NCBI GenBank assembly: GCA_051872535.1
Contig: JBJEDY010000060.1
Span: 1 to 35,704, forward strand
DNA length: 35,704 nucleotides
From: CAOJBM01 sp051872535
GTDB lineage: Bacteria > Bacillota_I > Bacilli_A > RF39 > UBA660
Direction of reading: 5' to 3'
A program made the position numbers and the translations under genes. Shown here one piece after another: positions 7,340 to 14,990 of the stretch. The notes beneath the pieces are model-generated. The model was given only the letters and a program-made list of their open reading frames with translations. It searched no databases and had not been told where the DNA came from. Numbering within the stretch: the stretch's first letter is position 1; each line of letters begins with the position of its first letter.

Positions 7340-8072
7340 CTAACTCACTCCATAATAAATCATAATACATATTAAACTCTATTGCTTTTCGGTTATTTAT
7401 TGGAGTACTTCTATTACTTAAATTAATTGGAATAATTTTCTTCACTATGCAAGGTCTTTTTGATAAAACAACAACTCTATCTGCCATACTAATGCTTTCA
7501 GCAAGGTCATGTGTAACTATAATAACTGTAATATTATTTTCTTTAGCAACTTTATAAACGTCATCACTTATAACTAATCTAGTTTGATAATCTAATGCAC
7601 TAAAAGGTTCATCTAATAAAAGAATTTTTGGTTTTAATGCTAGAGTCCTAATTAAAGCAACTCTTTGCTTCATACCTCCTGATAAACTAGAAGGTTTCTT
7701 ATCTTTAAAATCATATAAATCATACATTTTTAATAAATTATTAACATAATCTAAATGTTCTTTATCATTAATATGATTAATTTTTAAACCTAATATTGCG
7801 TTTTCATAAATTGATAACCATGGAAGAAGAGCATCTTGTTGAAGCATATAACCAATATTATCATTATTTTTAAAACAAACGCATCCACTACTTGCATTAT
7901 CTAATCCTGCTAAAATAGATAATAAAGTACTTTTACCACAGCCACTACTACCAACTATAGCAAGAACTTCTCCTTCTTTTACTTCTAAATTTATATTATC
8001 AATAGCTTGTACTTCTCCATCGACAGTATTATACTTTTTGCTAAGATTTTTGATATCTAGAATGTTATTCAC
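7326..8072 (-). CDS. ABC transporter ATP-binding protein
   Basis: Cytoplasmic ATPase powering the importer. All nucleotide-binding motifs are intact: Walker A GSSGCGKST (41-49), Q-loop MLQQDALLPW (about 76-85), signature LSGGMKQR (about 129-136), Walker B ILLLDEP with Glu154, D-loop SALD and switch VTHDLAE. Length 248 is normal for SsuB/TauB-class proteins. The start is a GTG (8070-8072) inside the last codons of the solute-binding gene, without a separate ribosome binding site, so it would depend on translation through that gene. With the upstream gene split by the element, expression of the ATPase and permease may be lowered. The protein itself shows no damage. Confidence 0.9.
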   Translation of the reverse strand: MNNILDIKNLSKKYNTVDGEVQAIDNINLEVKEGEVLAIVGSSGCGKSTLLSILAGLDNASSGCVCFKNNDNIGYMLQQDALLPWLSIYENAILGLKINHINDKEHLDYVNNLLKMYDLYDFKDKKPSSLSGGMKQRVALIRTLALKPKILLLDEPFSALDYQTRLVISDDVYKVAKENNITVIIVTHDLAESISMADRVVVLSKRPCIVKKIIPINLSNRSTPINNRKAIEFNMYYDLLWSELDVII

Positions 8073-8472
8073 TATAATTATTATTAATTAAATCATTATA
8101 TGGAACATAATCATCTAATAAATCAGAATCTATCATAACTTTTTCCAAGTTTCTAAAAGATTCTTCGCTAATAAAAGTATTATTAAGCCATGAATCTGCC
8201 TCTTTATACCTTGTTACAATAGTAGTTAATTCATTTAAAGAAGAGTCAGGAAATTGATTTTGAATAACTTTAGCAATATCTTCTGAACTATTATTTTGAG
8301 TATATTCTAAACCTCTATTTATAGCTTTAGTAAATTTTTTAATTACATTTTTGTTATCTTCAATATAACTTTTTCTAGCATTGAAAGCAGTATAAGGCAT
8401 TTCCCCTGATAATATACCAATGCTTCCAACTATATACCCTAAACCTTCTTTTTCTAATTTTGTTGCATTAGG
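8065..8472 (-). pseudogene. 3' part of a split ABC solute-binding protein gene (NMT1/THI5-like)
   Basis: This is the C-terminal 135 residues of the importer's solute-binding protein. The reading frame runs from PNATKLEKEGLGYIVGS and GEMPYTAFNARKSYIED to the stop at 8065. These are hallmarks of the NMT1/SsuA-like family, including the IPYTA-type hinge segment. The frame remains open up to the shared GTTC (8472-8475) and only a little further into the inserted DNA, where it meets a stop at 8506-8508. An internal ATG at 8398-8400 with AGGGG close before it could start a fragment, but such a fragment lacks the first lobe. The other piece is at 11869-12456; together they encode 331 residues in one frame. 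It is interrupted rather than decayed. Confidence 0.85.
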
Positions 8473-8498
8473 TTCTCTTAGTGCAAGAATAAGAAGTC
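8453..8498 (+). other. attL of the serine-recombinase element
   Basis: Chromosomal half-site up to GTTC (8472-8475), then the element arm CTTAGTGCAAGAATAAGAAG.. ending at 8498. The arm is the inverted partner of the arm at 11847-11868 (20 of 22 bases match). The outer border on the chromosomal side is approximate. Confidence 0.8.
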
Positions 8499-8539
8499 TC
8501 CAATATTATTCAAAATAAATTTCTATATAAAATACTGCG

Positions 8540-8567
8540 AAGTTCTAGGAAAACTAGAACTTTTTTT
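8540..8567 (+). terminator. intrinsic terminator just inside the left end of the element
   Basis: AAGTTCTAG, loop GAAAA, CTAGAACTT followed by T-run to 8567. In the excised circle it would lie downstream of the recombinase gene and attP, so it could end the recombinase transcript there. Confidence 0.88.
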
Positions 8568-8582
8568 GGTCTAATTTATATA

Positions 8583-8622
8583 GAGGTGGAAAATTAGAGG
8601 TGAAAATTAGAGATGGAAAATG
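8583..8622 (+). repeat. three imperfect tandem copies of a 13-14 bp unit
   Basis: GAGGTGGAAAATTA (8583-8596), GAGGTGAAAATTA (8597-8609) and GAGATGGAAAATGG (from 8610). The first two hold a ribosome-binding-like GAGGTG; the third contains the ATG start of the relic gene. Probably a slippage duplication of a ribosome binding site. Confidence 0.75.
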
Positions 8623-9058
8623 GATATAAAGATGTTAAAACACCAGAACAATTATTAAAATATATGTATGAAAATATAAAGTATGGATTTGTAGATGATA
8701 ATGGAAAAGAATATGGACCATGGGATAATCAAGAATTTCAAGAAAGTTGCCAAACAAAATGGCATCTTTTGATAAACCCATATATGGTTGTACAATGAGT
8801 GAATTTGTTGATTATATTTTAGAAAATGCAAAAGAATTGGGAAGTAAAAACGAAATAAATAGAAGGAGAATTAGATAATAGTTCAAAAAGAGGGACTAGA
8901 GATGTTAAATAAAATATAGAACACTATAATTTGTATGCGATTATTGCTATGACAAAGAATTAATTATGAAAAAGCAACAGAATTCGTGATATTAGATCTT
9001 CAGAAAAAAAGAAAATTTAGGAATTACTAATTTTAAATGGTATTATAATAAGAATTGA
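8613..9058 (+). pseudogene. multiply frameshifted cargo gene of unknown family
   Basis: A coherent protein of about 145 residues can be followed only by changing frame repeatedly. It starts MENGYKDVKTPEQLLKYMYENIKYGF at 8613 and leaves that frame near KWHL. It continues as MASFDKPIYGCTMSEFVDYI and ILENAKELGSK, then ELDNSSKRGTRDVK, then NIEHYNLYAIIAMTKN, then YEKATEFVILDLQKK, and ends ENLGITNFKWYYNKN with TGA at 9056-9058. Each block has good coding character and joins the next within a few bases, so at least four indels are needed. I do not recognise the family. The first 61 codons remain open to 8798, and a 27-codon ORF (8795-8878) overlaps by ATGA, but these are most likely debris. No known function is inferred. 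Confidence 0.6.
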
Positions 9059-9142
9059 TAAAATATTTAAAATGTTATAAACCAACTATTTTGGGTAAGA
9101 TATAAATACATTTATTAAAATTATATACATGTGAAAATAATA

Positions 9143-9151
9143 TGTTATAAT
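9143..9151 (+). promoter_or_regulatory. extended -10 promoter for the 168-residue cargo gene
   Basis: TGT-TATAAT at 9143-9151, about 40 nt upstream of the ATG at 9191. The -35 region (TATACA at 9124-9129) is weak. Confidence 0.55.
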
Positions 9152-9190
9152 GTTAAAGGAACAGTCGTTAGTCTAAAAGAAGGTGAAAAA

Positions 9191-9697
9191 ATGTCAGAAA
9201 TATTAAACCAAAGTGAAATAGATAAATTATTAGCATCAATAGAACAATTATTAGAAATAAATTTACCACCATTACCATACGTTAAACCATCACAAATAGA
9301 AGAACTTCCAGAAGGTGAAGATAAAGAAAAATGGAAAAAGGATTTCGCTAATGCTCAATATTTATATGTTTATCCTTTAGAAAAATTATTGAAATATATA
9401 TCTATACAAGCTGGACAAAAATATTATAAATTAGACTATCAAAATTCATGTATAACACAAAGAGTACTTATGTTAGAAAAATTATTAGAACAAAAAGGAT
9501 ATACAAAAGAACAAATTAAGAATTTAATTCCCGTTTCAGAAGAACAACAAAGATTATTGTTAAGAGCTAAAGAATTAGGGTTTAAAGATGATGTAGCATG
9601 TTATAATGATTATAGAATTGCATCTGCTAGTAGTTTTCTTCAATCTTTAGGTAATACAACAAATGAACAAGAAAAGATAGAAAAAGGAATTGCTTAA
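9191..9697 (+). CDS. element cargo protein of unknown function, 168 residues
   Basis: No family recognised. A soluble, charged protein without signal peptide or membrane segment, predicted mostly helical. It opens MSEILNQSEIDKLLASIEQ, which resembles the N-terminal peptide of the flagellar switch protein FliM (LSQxEIDxLL), but nothing after it looks like FliM. A Pro-rich stretch NLPPLPYVKP follows, then acidic/basic helices with several Tyr-rich runs (YLYVYPLEKLLKYI). The start ATG 9191 is chosen because AAGGTG lies just upstream; an earlier in-frame GTG at 9131 lies upstream of the promoter. It has its own promoter and terminator, so it is a self-contained unit inside the element. It could serve element maintenance or excision, but this is a guess. 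Confidence 0.6.
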   Translation: MSEILNQSEIDKLLASIEQLLEINLPPLPYVKPSQIEELPEGEDKEKWKKDFANAQYLYVYPLEKLLKYISIQAGQKYYKLDYQNSCITQRVLMLEKLLEQKGYTKEQIKNLIPVSEEQQRLLLRAKELGFKDDVACYNDYRIASASSFLQSLGNTTNEQEKIEKGIA

Positions 9698-9722
9698 AAC
9701 ATCATAAATATGATGTTTTTTT
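9696..9722 (+). terminator. intrinsic terminator after the 168-residue cargo gene
   Basis: AAAACATCATA pairs with TATGATGTTTT around two bases, then a T-run. The 9723-9880 gap beyond is very AT-rich, with no clear promoter consensus. Confidence 0.85.
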
Positions 9723-9880
9723 GTTCGTAATTAAATAAGATTTATCTTTTGATTTTAAAAATATATTAAATTTTTTAATTAATTAGATAATGATGTGAAA
9801 AAGTCGATAATAAATAATTTCCTTTTTTCTTAAAGTATTTTTTTTCATTTTTTTCATACTTTTAAATGAGGAGATAAGTT

Positions 9881-10069
9881 ATGGATTATAACAATGTTAT
9901 GAGAAATAAAGAAGTAAGAAATAAGAATAAAGAAATAATATTAGAAGTAGCTCTCACATTAAATAATGAATTATTTAATGAAAATAAAATTTCGTATAAA
10001 ATGTTTAAATATACTGAGGAGAATATTTTAAAAGAATTAAAAATATGTGGGATAAGTAGATTTCATTAA
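9881..10069 (+). CDS. small helical protein upstream of the recombinase
   Basis: 62 residues, highly charged, ribosome binding site GAGGAG ahead of the ATG. The C-terminal half (ELFNENKISYKMFKYTEENILKEL) has the shape of a short SHOCT-like two-helix unit, which is often found in small proteins preceding large serine recombinases in Firmicutes elements (from memory, not checked). It lies 42 nt upstream of the recombinase start and is probably co-transcribed with it. Possible role as accessory or regulator of recombination; unproven. Confidence 0.6.
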   Translation: MDYNNVMRNKEVRNKNKEIILEVALTLNNELFNENKISYKMFKYTEENILKELKICGISRFH

Positions 10070-10111
10070 TTATACAAAATTACTGTAATGTTTATAGAAA
10101 GGAGAAAAAAA

Positions 10112-11821
10112 TTGGATTTATTTACTGTTCGAAAGCAATTAAATACTGGAATACCACTTACAAGTATAAAACTTAAAGTAACAGATTATGCAAGAGTGTC
10201 AACCGACACTCGCGAACAAAAGAAATCTCTTCAAAATCAAGTTGAACACTTTGAACAATATATAAAAGCAAATCCAAATTGGACTTATGTTAAAGGTTAT
10301 GTGGATGATGGAATAACTGGTATAATTGATATTAAAAGAAATAACTTTATGAAAATGATAGAGGATGCTAGAAATGGTGAATTTGATTTAATAGTTACAA
10401 AAGAAATATCTAGATTTTCCAGAAATACTCTTGATAGTATTAAATATACTAGAGAACTTTTATCTTACGGAGTAGCTGTATTATTTGTAAATGATAATAT
10501 TAATACTGCTATGCCTGATTCTGAATTAAGGCTTACCATAATGGCTTCTATGGCACAAGATGAGATAAGACGTTTATCAGAACGTGTTAAATTTGGTATG
10601 AACCGTGCGATAGAACGTGGAGAAATACTAGGAAATGATTTGCTTTATGGTTATAAAAAAGATAAAGATACGGGAGCATTAAAGATGATTGAAGAAGAAG
10701 CAAAAGTTGTTAGAAGAATTTATGAACTATATGCAGTTGATAAATTATCTCTTTCTAAAATTGCTAAGATATTAAATAGTGAAGGACTAAAAACTTGCCA
10801 AAGTAAGAAATGGTATATATCGGGAATTTCAAGAATAATTGAAAATCCAAAATATAAGGGATATTATTGTGCTAAAAAATCTGAAATAGTAGATTATATG
10901 ACAAAAAAAATAAAACACTTTGAAAAAGATGACTGGATTATTTACAAAGATATAACAAGAATACCACCAATTATTGACGAATTATTATGGGAAAAAGCTA
11001 ATAAACGTTTAATGGCAAGAAAAAAATCTTTTGACAAAAGGAAAGAAGATAAAAGTATTTATAAAAATAGATATTTATATAGTGCTAAAATATATTGTGC
11101 TGAACACAATGCTATTTTTCATCGAAGAGAATTCAGAAAAGCTAAAAAAGACATTACTTGGGTTTGCTCTGAATATTTAAAACATGGTAAAACCACTTGT
11201 GATTCACCCAATATTAGAGAATCGGAATTAGATGCAATTTTTAAAGATTTAATATTTAAACTACAAATAGATTCTACTGAAGTAATTGATACTCTTATGA
11301 AATATTATAAACATTTAGAAATTGATCAGGGTATAAATGAAAAAATTAGCACTAGAGAAAAAGAAAAGAATAATATTTATGCTAAAAAAAATAAATTATT
11401 AGAACTTAGCTTGCAAGGTAGTTTATCAAATAAAGAATTCTACGAAAGAAATAGTTTATTTAATGAAAAGATAAAAGCAATTGATAATGAACTTGATCAG
11501 TTAAAAAATTATAGAGAGAAAATAAAAGGAGGAACAGATAAAACTAAAGAACTTACTGAAATTCTAAAAGATAAAATTAATTCTAAAAATACTATAACTA
11601 AAATAATTAGTTTACTACTTGATCATATTGTTGTATATAAAATAAGTAATGATAAAAATAATATGGATTTAAATATATTTTTATCTTATAAAGAAAATAA
11701 TAAAGTGAAAATATTACAACCTATTTTAAAAAGTAATTATGAATTTAAAAGAGGATATGATACACAGGGAACTAAAAGATATAAGGTTAATTACCAAGTG
11801 AATTGTTATTTTTGTCTTTAA
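10112..11821 (+). CDS. large serine recombinase (site-specific integrase)
   Basis: Catalyses integration and possibly excision of the surrounding element through a 5'-phosphoserine intermediate. The catalytic domain covers about 20-165: YARVSTD with nucleophile S30 and R28, then EISRFSRN (about 99-105) and SELRLTIMASMAQDEIRRLSERVK. The recombinase domain follows (about 180-310, with ISGISRIIENPKYKG). A zinc-ribbon-like segment comes next, with C329, H332, C352 and C363, where His replaces the usual second Cys. A coiled-coil region (about 395-500) then precedes a basic tail. Length 569 is right for the large serine family. The start is TTG 10112, because AAAGGAG (10098-10104) lies 7 nt before it; the ATG at 10088 precedes that site. 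The stop overlaps the terminal codon of the split solute-binding fragment on the other strand. Confidence 0.93.
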   Translation: MDLFTVRKQLNTGIPLTSIKLKVTDYARVSTDTREQKKSLQNQVEHFEQYIKANPNWTYVKGYVDDGITGIIDIKRNNFMKMIEDARNGEFDLIVTKEISRFSRNTLDSIKYTRELLSYGVAVLFVNDNINTAMPDSELRLTIMASMAQDEIRRLSERVKFGMNRAIERGEILGNDLLYGYKKDKDTGALKMIEEEAKVVRRIYELYAVDKLSLSKIAKILNSEGLKTCQSKKWYISGISRIIENPKYKGYYCAKKSEIVDYMTKKIKHFEKDDWIIYKDITRIPPIIDELLWEKANKRLMARKKSFDKRKEDKSIYKNRYLYSAKIYCAEHNAIFHRREFRKAKKDITWVCSEYLKHGKTTCDSPNIRESELDAIFKDLIFKLQIDSTEVIDTLMKYYKHLEIDQGINEKISTREKEKNNIYAKKNKLLELSLQGSLSNKEFYERNSLFNEKIKAIDNELDQLKNYREKIKGGTDKTKELTEILKDKINSKNTITKIISLLLDHIVVYKISNDKNNMDLNIFLSYKENNKVKILQPILKSNYEFKRGYDTQGTKRYKVNYQVNCYFCL

Positions 11822-11846
11822 AAGACATTTAAATTTTTCGCTTGGT

Positions 11847-11891
11847 GACTTCTTCTTCTTACACTAAGTTCAAATAGATTTACAAAATCTC
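11847..11891 (+). other. attR of the serine-recombinase element
   Basis: Element arm 11847-11868 (GACTTCTTC..CACTAAG), shared GTTC 11868-11871, then chromosomal half-site. The arm is the inverted match of 8477-8498. The outer chromosomal border is approximate. Confidence 0.8.
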
Positions 11892-12456
11892 CAGTTCCTC
11901 CAATAAATGCCCCAGATAAAGCAGCAAACTCAACTGCATAATTTAAATTAATATTATTAATATCAACATTACTATTTTTAACACCATTAATGAAGTTTAA
12001 AGATGGCATACCACCTTTTCTACCTACTAAGACTTCTTTTCCAATTAAATCTTGAACAGAAAAATTGTCTATTTTTTCACGACCAACAATAAATTGTCCA
12101 TCTCTTTTAGTAAGACCAGCAAACGTTACTAAATAATCTTCTTCTCCTCCTTCATAAACATATATAGTCCCTTCTGGACCACAAAAACCAATTTGCACAT
12201 CATTTGATAAAACAGCAGCAGTAACTTTATCTGCTCCAGGAGTAAGAATTACTTCAATATCTAAACCTTCATCTTCAAAATAACCATTTTCTAAAGCAAC
12301 ATACCAAGGCGCATAAAAAACACTATGAGTTACTTCTGCAACTGTAATTTTTGTTAAATCATTGTTATTGTCTTTTTTTACTACTAGATTTACCATTGTG
12401 AATACAAATAAAATTGTAATTATTACTCCACCACCAATTAAAAATATCTTTTTCAT
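11869..12456 (-). pseudogene. 5' part of the split ABC solute-binding protein gene (NMT1/THI5-like)
   Basis: First 196 residues of the importer's solute-binding protein. Start ATG 12454-12456 has GGAGG 5 nt upstream. Residues 5-25 form a membrane segment without a lipobox Cys, so the protein would be anchored by an uncleaved helix rather than lipidated. Then ITVAEVTHSVFYAPWYVALENGYFEDEGLDIEV, of which the APWYVALENGYF part is the classic start of the NMT1/SsuA fold, and later IGKEVLVGRKGGMP and GTGDFVNLFE. After Glu196 the frame enters the element, adds 16 foreign residues (LSVRRRSHQAK..) and stops at 11818. Joined at GTTC to the piece at 8472-8065 it gives a 331-residue protein, a usual length. 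It is first in the operon with the ATPase and permease. Confidence 0.87.
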
Positions 12457-12538
12457 AAATCCTCCATTTCTATACAATATAGTATTCAAAAATAACTGAA
12501 GTGCTAATTTTAAAAAAATCAAGACTTAAATTTACATA

Positions 12539-12567
12539 TTTACATAAATACTATTATTTGTTATAAT
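12539..12567 (+). promoter_or_regulatory. promoter of the coiled-coil protein operon
   Basis: TTTACA (12539-12544), 17-nt spacer, TATAAT (12562-12567), then AGAGGAG before the ATG at 12596. The 12457-12595 gap is divergent; no thiamin-type riboswitch is seen on its minus side. Confidence 0.7.
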
Positions 12568-12595
12568 TGGTACATAATAAAGAGGAGTGAAACTT

Positions 12596-14575
12596 ATGGC
12601 AGCTGATCAACAACTATTAAGTAAAGAAAGAGAGCTATTACAAAGAGTTTATGATTTACGTGGTGAAGATAGTGTGATAATTAAAAAGCATCATGATTTA
12701 TATGAAACACTAAACGAAAGTAAAGCCTCAAAAGAAGAGTCTAAGAAAAAATTAGAAGATGAAAATCGTAGTTTAGAAATTGAAATGGCAACATTAAAAG
12801 AACAAGGCGATGAATTTGTAAAAGCTTTTCAAGGTTTTAGTCGTGAAACATATAGTGTTATTCTAGAAAAGCTAAATATTTCATTTGATCCACAAGAAAT
12901 GGTTGCAAAGGTAGAAAAAGAAGCTCCTGAACAAATTGCTTTAATGGAAAAAACTTTGACAAAAAAGAAAGAAGAAGTTGAAGAGTTAGGAAATCAGATT
13001 CTAAAAGATGAAAGCGATATAAAAGAAGCAAATATAAACCTTGAACAAGCTGAAAAAGATCAAAAATCTTTAAATAATATTATTGAATCAGCACTTGAAG
13101 GAAATAAGGAAATTACTACTTCTCAAGTCGAAGAATTATTTAAAAAGGGTTTACAATTTAATGATGCAGATACTGAAGAAATAGAAACTATTATTATTGT
13201 AAAACAAAATAAATTACGTATTTTTGATGAAGACTATAAAAGATCAAAACTATCTTTAGATGAACAAAATGTTAATGAAGTTGAAGTTAATGATTATAAA
13301 ACTTTAACTGAATTAATTGCAGCTCAAGCTGAAGAAGATGAAAAAGATAAAGAAAATAAGATTACTGATGAAACTGTAGAAAAAACTGAAATTATAAACG
13401 AGAGTACAAAAGAACAAATCGTAGATGGTTCTGTTGAACAGTTAGGTATTAATGCATCAGGATTAACTAATGAAGAAATAGAAATTATTAATAACGCTGA
13501 TCCAATTACAGTTGCTAATAATTTAAAAATAATAAACGAAATAGGAGCAGAAATTAAAGAAAATATATTAGCTCTTGTCGACTCTGAATTGTCAGCTAAA
13601 ATTGATATATTATATGGTAAAGGAAAAAAACCACAAGACATTAAATTTGCTTTAGATGTAATTGCTAATCTTAAAATAGAAGATATTAATAGTACTATAT
13701 CTAAAATTGAAGCATTAGGATTAAAAGTTGGGGATTTACCTTTAGAAGTAATTAGAAATGTAGAAAAGTATATAGCAAATGTTAATGAATTAACTAATCA
13801 TAATGTTGTACCTGATTCTAAGGAATTATCTAGCCATAGTTCATCTTTAGCGGCAATTGAACCAGAAATATATAGAACTAACTTAGATATAATGACTAAT
13901 GCTTATGGTGTAAATTGTCATAAAGCTAATAATAAAATAGCTTTTGAAACAATTGCTCAAACAACAAAATCATTGGTTGGAAAAGTTGATTTATACATTG
14001 AAGCTGGAGAACCAGAAGTATTAACAATTGGTGCTGATTTATTAGCAAAAGATGCTATTGATGTATTATCTCGAATTGAATTAATTAAAACATTAGGTGT
14101 TGAATATAAGACTCCTGAAAAGTATAAAACAGTATTAACATCTCCGTCACAACTTGAAAAAATAATTGGCAAAGATGAAATACCAGTAACAGTTCCTACA
14201 CAAGATGAAAATAATGAAAACTTAAAAGAAATTATTAATAGTGAAGAATGTGTAAATAAGTTATTAGATGCACAAGCAAATAATGATTTTTATGGAAAAC
14301 ATGTATGTGATGAAGCAACATATAGCACATTTGCTAAGATTGTTGAAGATGCATCAGCTTCAAGTGAAGAAGATATGGCTTATCTAATAGCTGATACAAG
14401 ATTTTCAAAGAAGAAATTTAAAAGAAACTTAGAGTGGATGCTTGAAAATATTTCTGATGCAACTACTGAACAGATAATTATGACTGCACTTGCGACTAAT
14501 TCAAATAAGACTGAAGAAGATCTTAAGAAGGTTGTAGAAGCTTTGGGTTTTAATTTAGCCATGGGAGGGAAATAA
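12596..14575 (+). CDS. large cytoplasmic coiled-coil protein of unknown function
   Basis: Not recognised. 659 residues, no signal peptide and no membrane segment. The N-terminal third (1-235) is Glu/Lys-rich heptad-like coiled coil. A low-complexity acidic joint follows (about 236-275: AEEDEKDKENKITDETVEK). The C-terminal 380 residues are helical, with recurring units built on LGv: IEALGLKVGDLP, LIKTLGVEYKTPEKY followed by SPSQLEKII, and VEALGFN. The next gene carries a similar unit, so both may share a domain. Start ATG 12596 has AGGAG 8 nt before it; the GTG at 12587 overlaps that site. It ends 2 nt before the next gene, so the two form an operon. A structural or scaffolding role is only a guess. 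Confidence 0.7.
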   Translation: MAADQQLLSKERELLQRVYDLRGEDSVIIKKHHDLYETLNESKASKEESKKKLEDENRSLEIEMATLKEQGDEFVKAFQGFSRETYSVILEKLNISFDPQEMVAKVEKEAPEQIALMEKTLTKKKEEVEELGNQILKDESDIKEANINLEQAEKDQKSLNNIIESALEGNKEITTSQVEELFKKGLQFNDADTEEIETIIIVKQNKLRIFDEDYKRSKLSLDEQNVNEVEVNDYKTLTELIAAQAEEDEKDKENKITDETVEKTEIINESTKEQIVDGSVEQLGINASGLTNEEIEIINNADPITVANNLKIINEIGAEIKENILALVDSELSAKIDILYGKGKKPQDIKFALDVIANLKIEDINSTISKIEALGLKVGDLPLEVIRNVEKYIANVNELTNHNVVPDSKELSSHSSSLAAIEPEIYRTNLDIMTNAYGVNCHKANNKIAFETIAQTTKSLVGKVDLYIEAGEPEVLTIGADLLAKDAIDVLSRIELIKTLGVEYKTPEKYKTVLTSPSQLEKIIGKDEIPVTVPTQDENNENLKEIINSEECVNKLLDAQANNDFYGKHVCDEATYSTFAKIVEDASASSEEDMAYLIADTRFSKKKFKRNLEWMLENISDATTEQIIMTALATNSNKTEEDLKKVVEALGFNLAMGGK

Positions 14576-14577
14576 AA

Positions 14578-14865
14578 ATGGAATTTCTAAAAGAGGTTGG
14601 ATTTAGTGAAAAGGAAATTAAGGAAACTGAAAAAAATATTCCAGATTTACTTGCTGAGCAAATAAAGAAAGCAAAAGAGCTTGTTTTAGACAACATTAAT
14701 TTCTTGAAAGATTTAGGTGTAACAAACTATCAAGAAGCTTTCATGGCATATTACGATATGTTCCTTATGGATCCATCAAATTTTCAAGATATATTTAATA
14801 AATATGATCGTGAAGATTTAATTAAAAAAATTGCAAAGAATGTTGCAATAATTGAACACTTATAA
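14578..14865 (+). CDS. small helical protein, partner of the upstream coiled-coil protein
   Basis: 95 residues, soluble, no recognised family. The stretch FLKDLGVTNYQEAFMAYYDM then MDPSNFQDIF resembles LIKTLGVEYKTPEKYKTVLT then SPSQLEKIIG of the preceding protein, suggesting a shared helical repeat. The ribosome binding site GGGAGG is inside the end of the upstream gene (AGCCATGGGAGGGAAATAAAAATG), so the two are translated together. A terminator follows directly. Co-expression suggests they act together. Confidence 0.65.
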   Translation: MEFLKEVGFSEKEIKETEKNIPDLLAEQIKKAKELVLDNINFLKDLGVTNYQEAFMAYYDMFLMDPSNFQDIFNKYDREDLIKKIAKNVAIIEHL

Positions 14866-14892
14866 GATATTCGAATATGAATATCTTTTTAA
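14864..14892 (+). terminator. intrinsic terminator
   Basis: AAGATATTC / GAATATCTT, 9-bp stem around GAATAT, then TTTAATTT. Confidence 0.8.
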
Positions 14893-14958
14893 TTTATTAA
14901 ATATCTTAAATAATAATCGAATAATTATTATTTACTACAATTTTTAAAACTTAAATTA

Positions 14959-14967
14959 TGATATAAT
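14959..14967 (+). promoter_or_regulatory. extended -10 promoter of pcrA
   Basis: TGA-TATAAT, 23 nt upstream of the pcrA start codon; no clear -35. Confidence 0.55.
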
Positions 14968-14990
14968 GATTTTAGAAAGCAGGATGTAAT

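Larger units (their letters stand above)
8472..11871 (+). mobile_element. 3.4-kb serine-recombinase element inserted in a solute-binding protein gene
   Basis: Integrated mobile element of 3396 bp between two copies of GTTC (8472-8475 and 11868-11871). Evidence: the two flanking fragments of one gene rejoin in frame at this point, and the two element ends rejoin into a 48-bp imperfect palindrome typical of serine-integrase attP. A large serine recombinase lies at the right end with its stop 26 bp from the attR arm. There are no terminal inverted repeats or transposase of an insertion sequence. Cargo is small: a frameshifted relic (8613-9058), a 168-residue protein of unknown role (9191) and a 62-residue protein (9881). 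No phage structural, relaxase or replication genes are visible, so it is either a minimal element or the remnant of a larger one. Confidence 0.88.

Noticed and set aside
8796..8798. TGA read as Trp (mollicute code)
   Set aside because: Trp is TGG throughout, and TGA ends genes cleanly (for example 24788-24790).
9191..9247. FliM/FliN flagellar gene
   Set aside because: Only the first 17 residues resemble FliM; the rest has no CheC or SpoA-like domain and no flagellar genes are nearby.
8472..11871. Insertion sequence or transposon with target duplication
   Set aside because: No transposase and no terminal inverted repeats at the junctions; the GTTC is an integrase common core with in-frame restoration.
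12457..12595. TPP or other riboswitch before the solute-binding gene
   Set aside because: No conserved riboswitch core or leader terminator seen in the 139-nt divergent gap.
13324..13641. Antisense frames inside the coiled-coil gene, and similar long minus frames in pcrA, ligA and tex
   Set aside because: Ser/Phe/Ile-rich shadows of Glu/Lys/Asn-rich genes, without ribosome sites.
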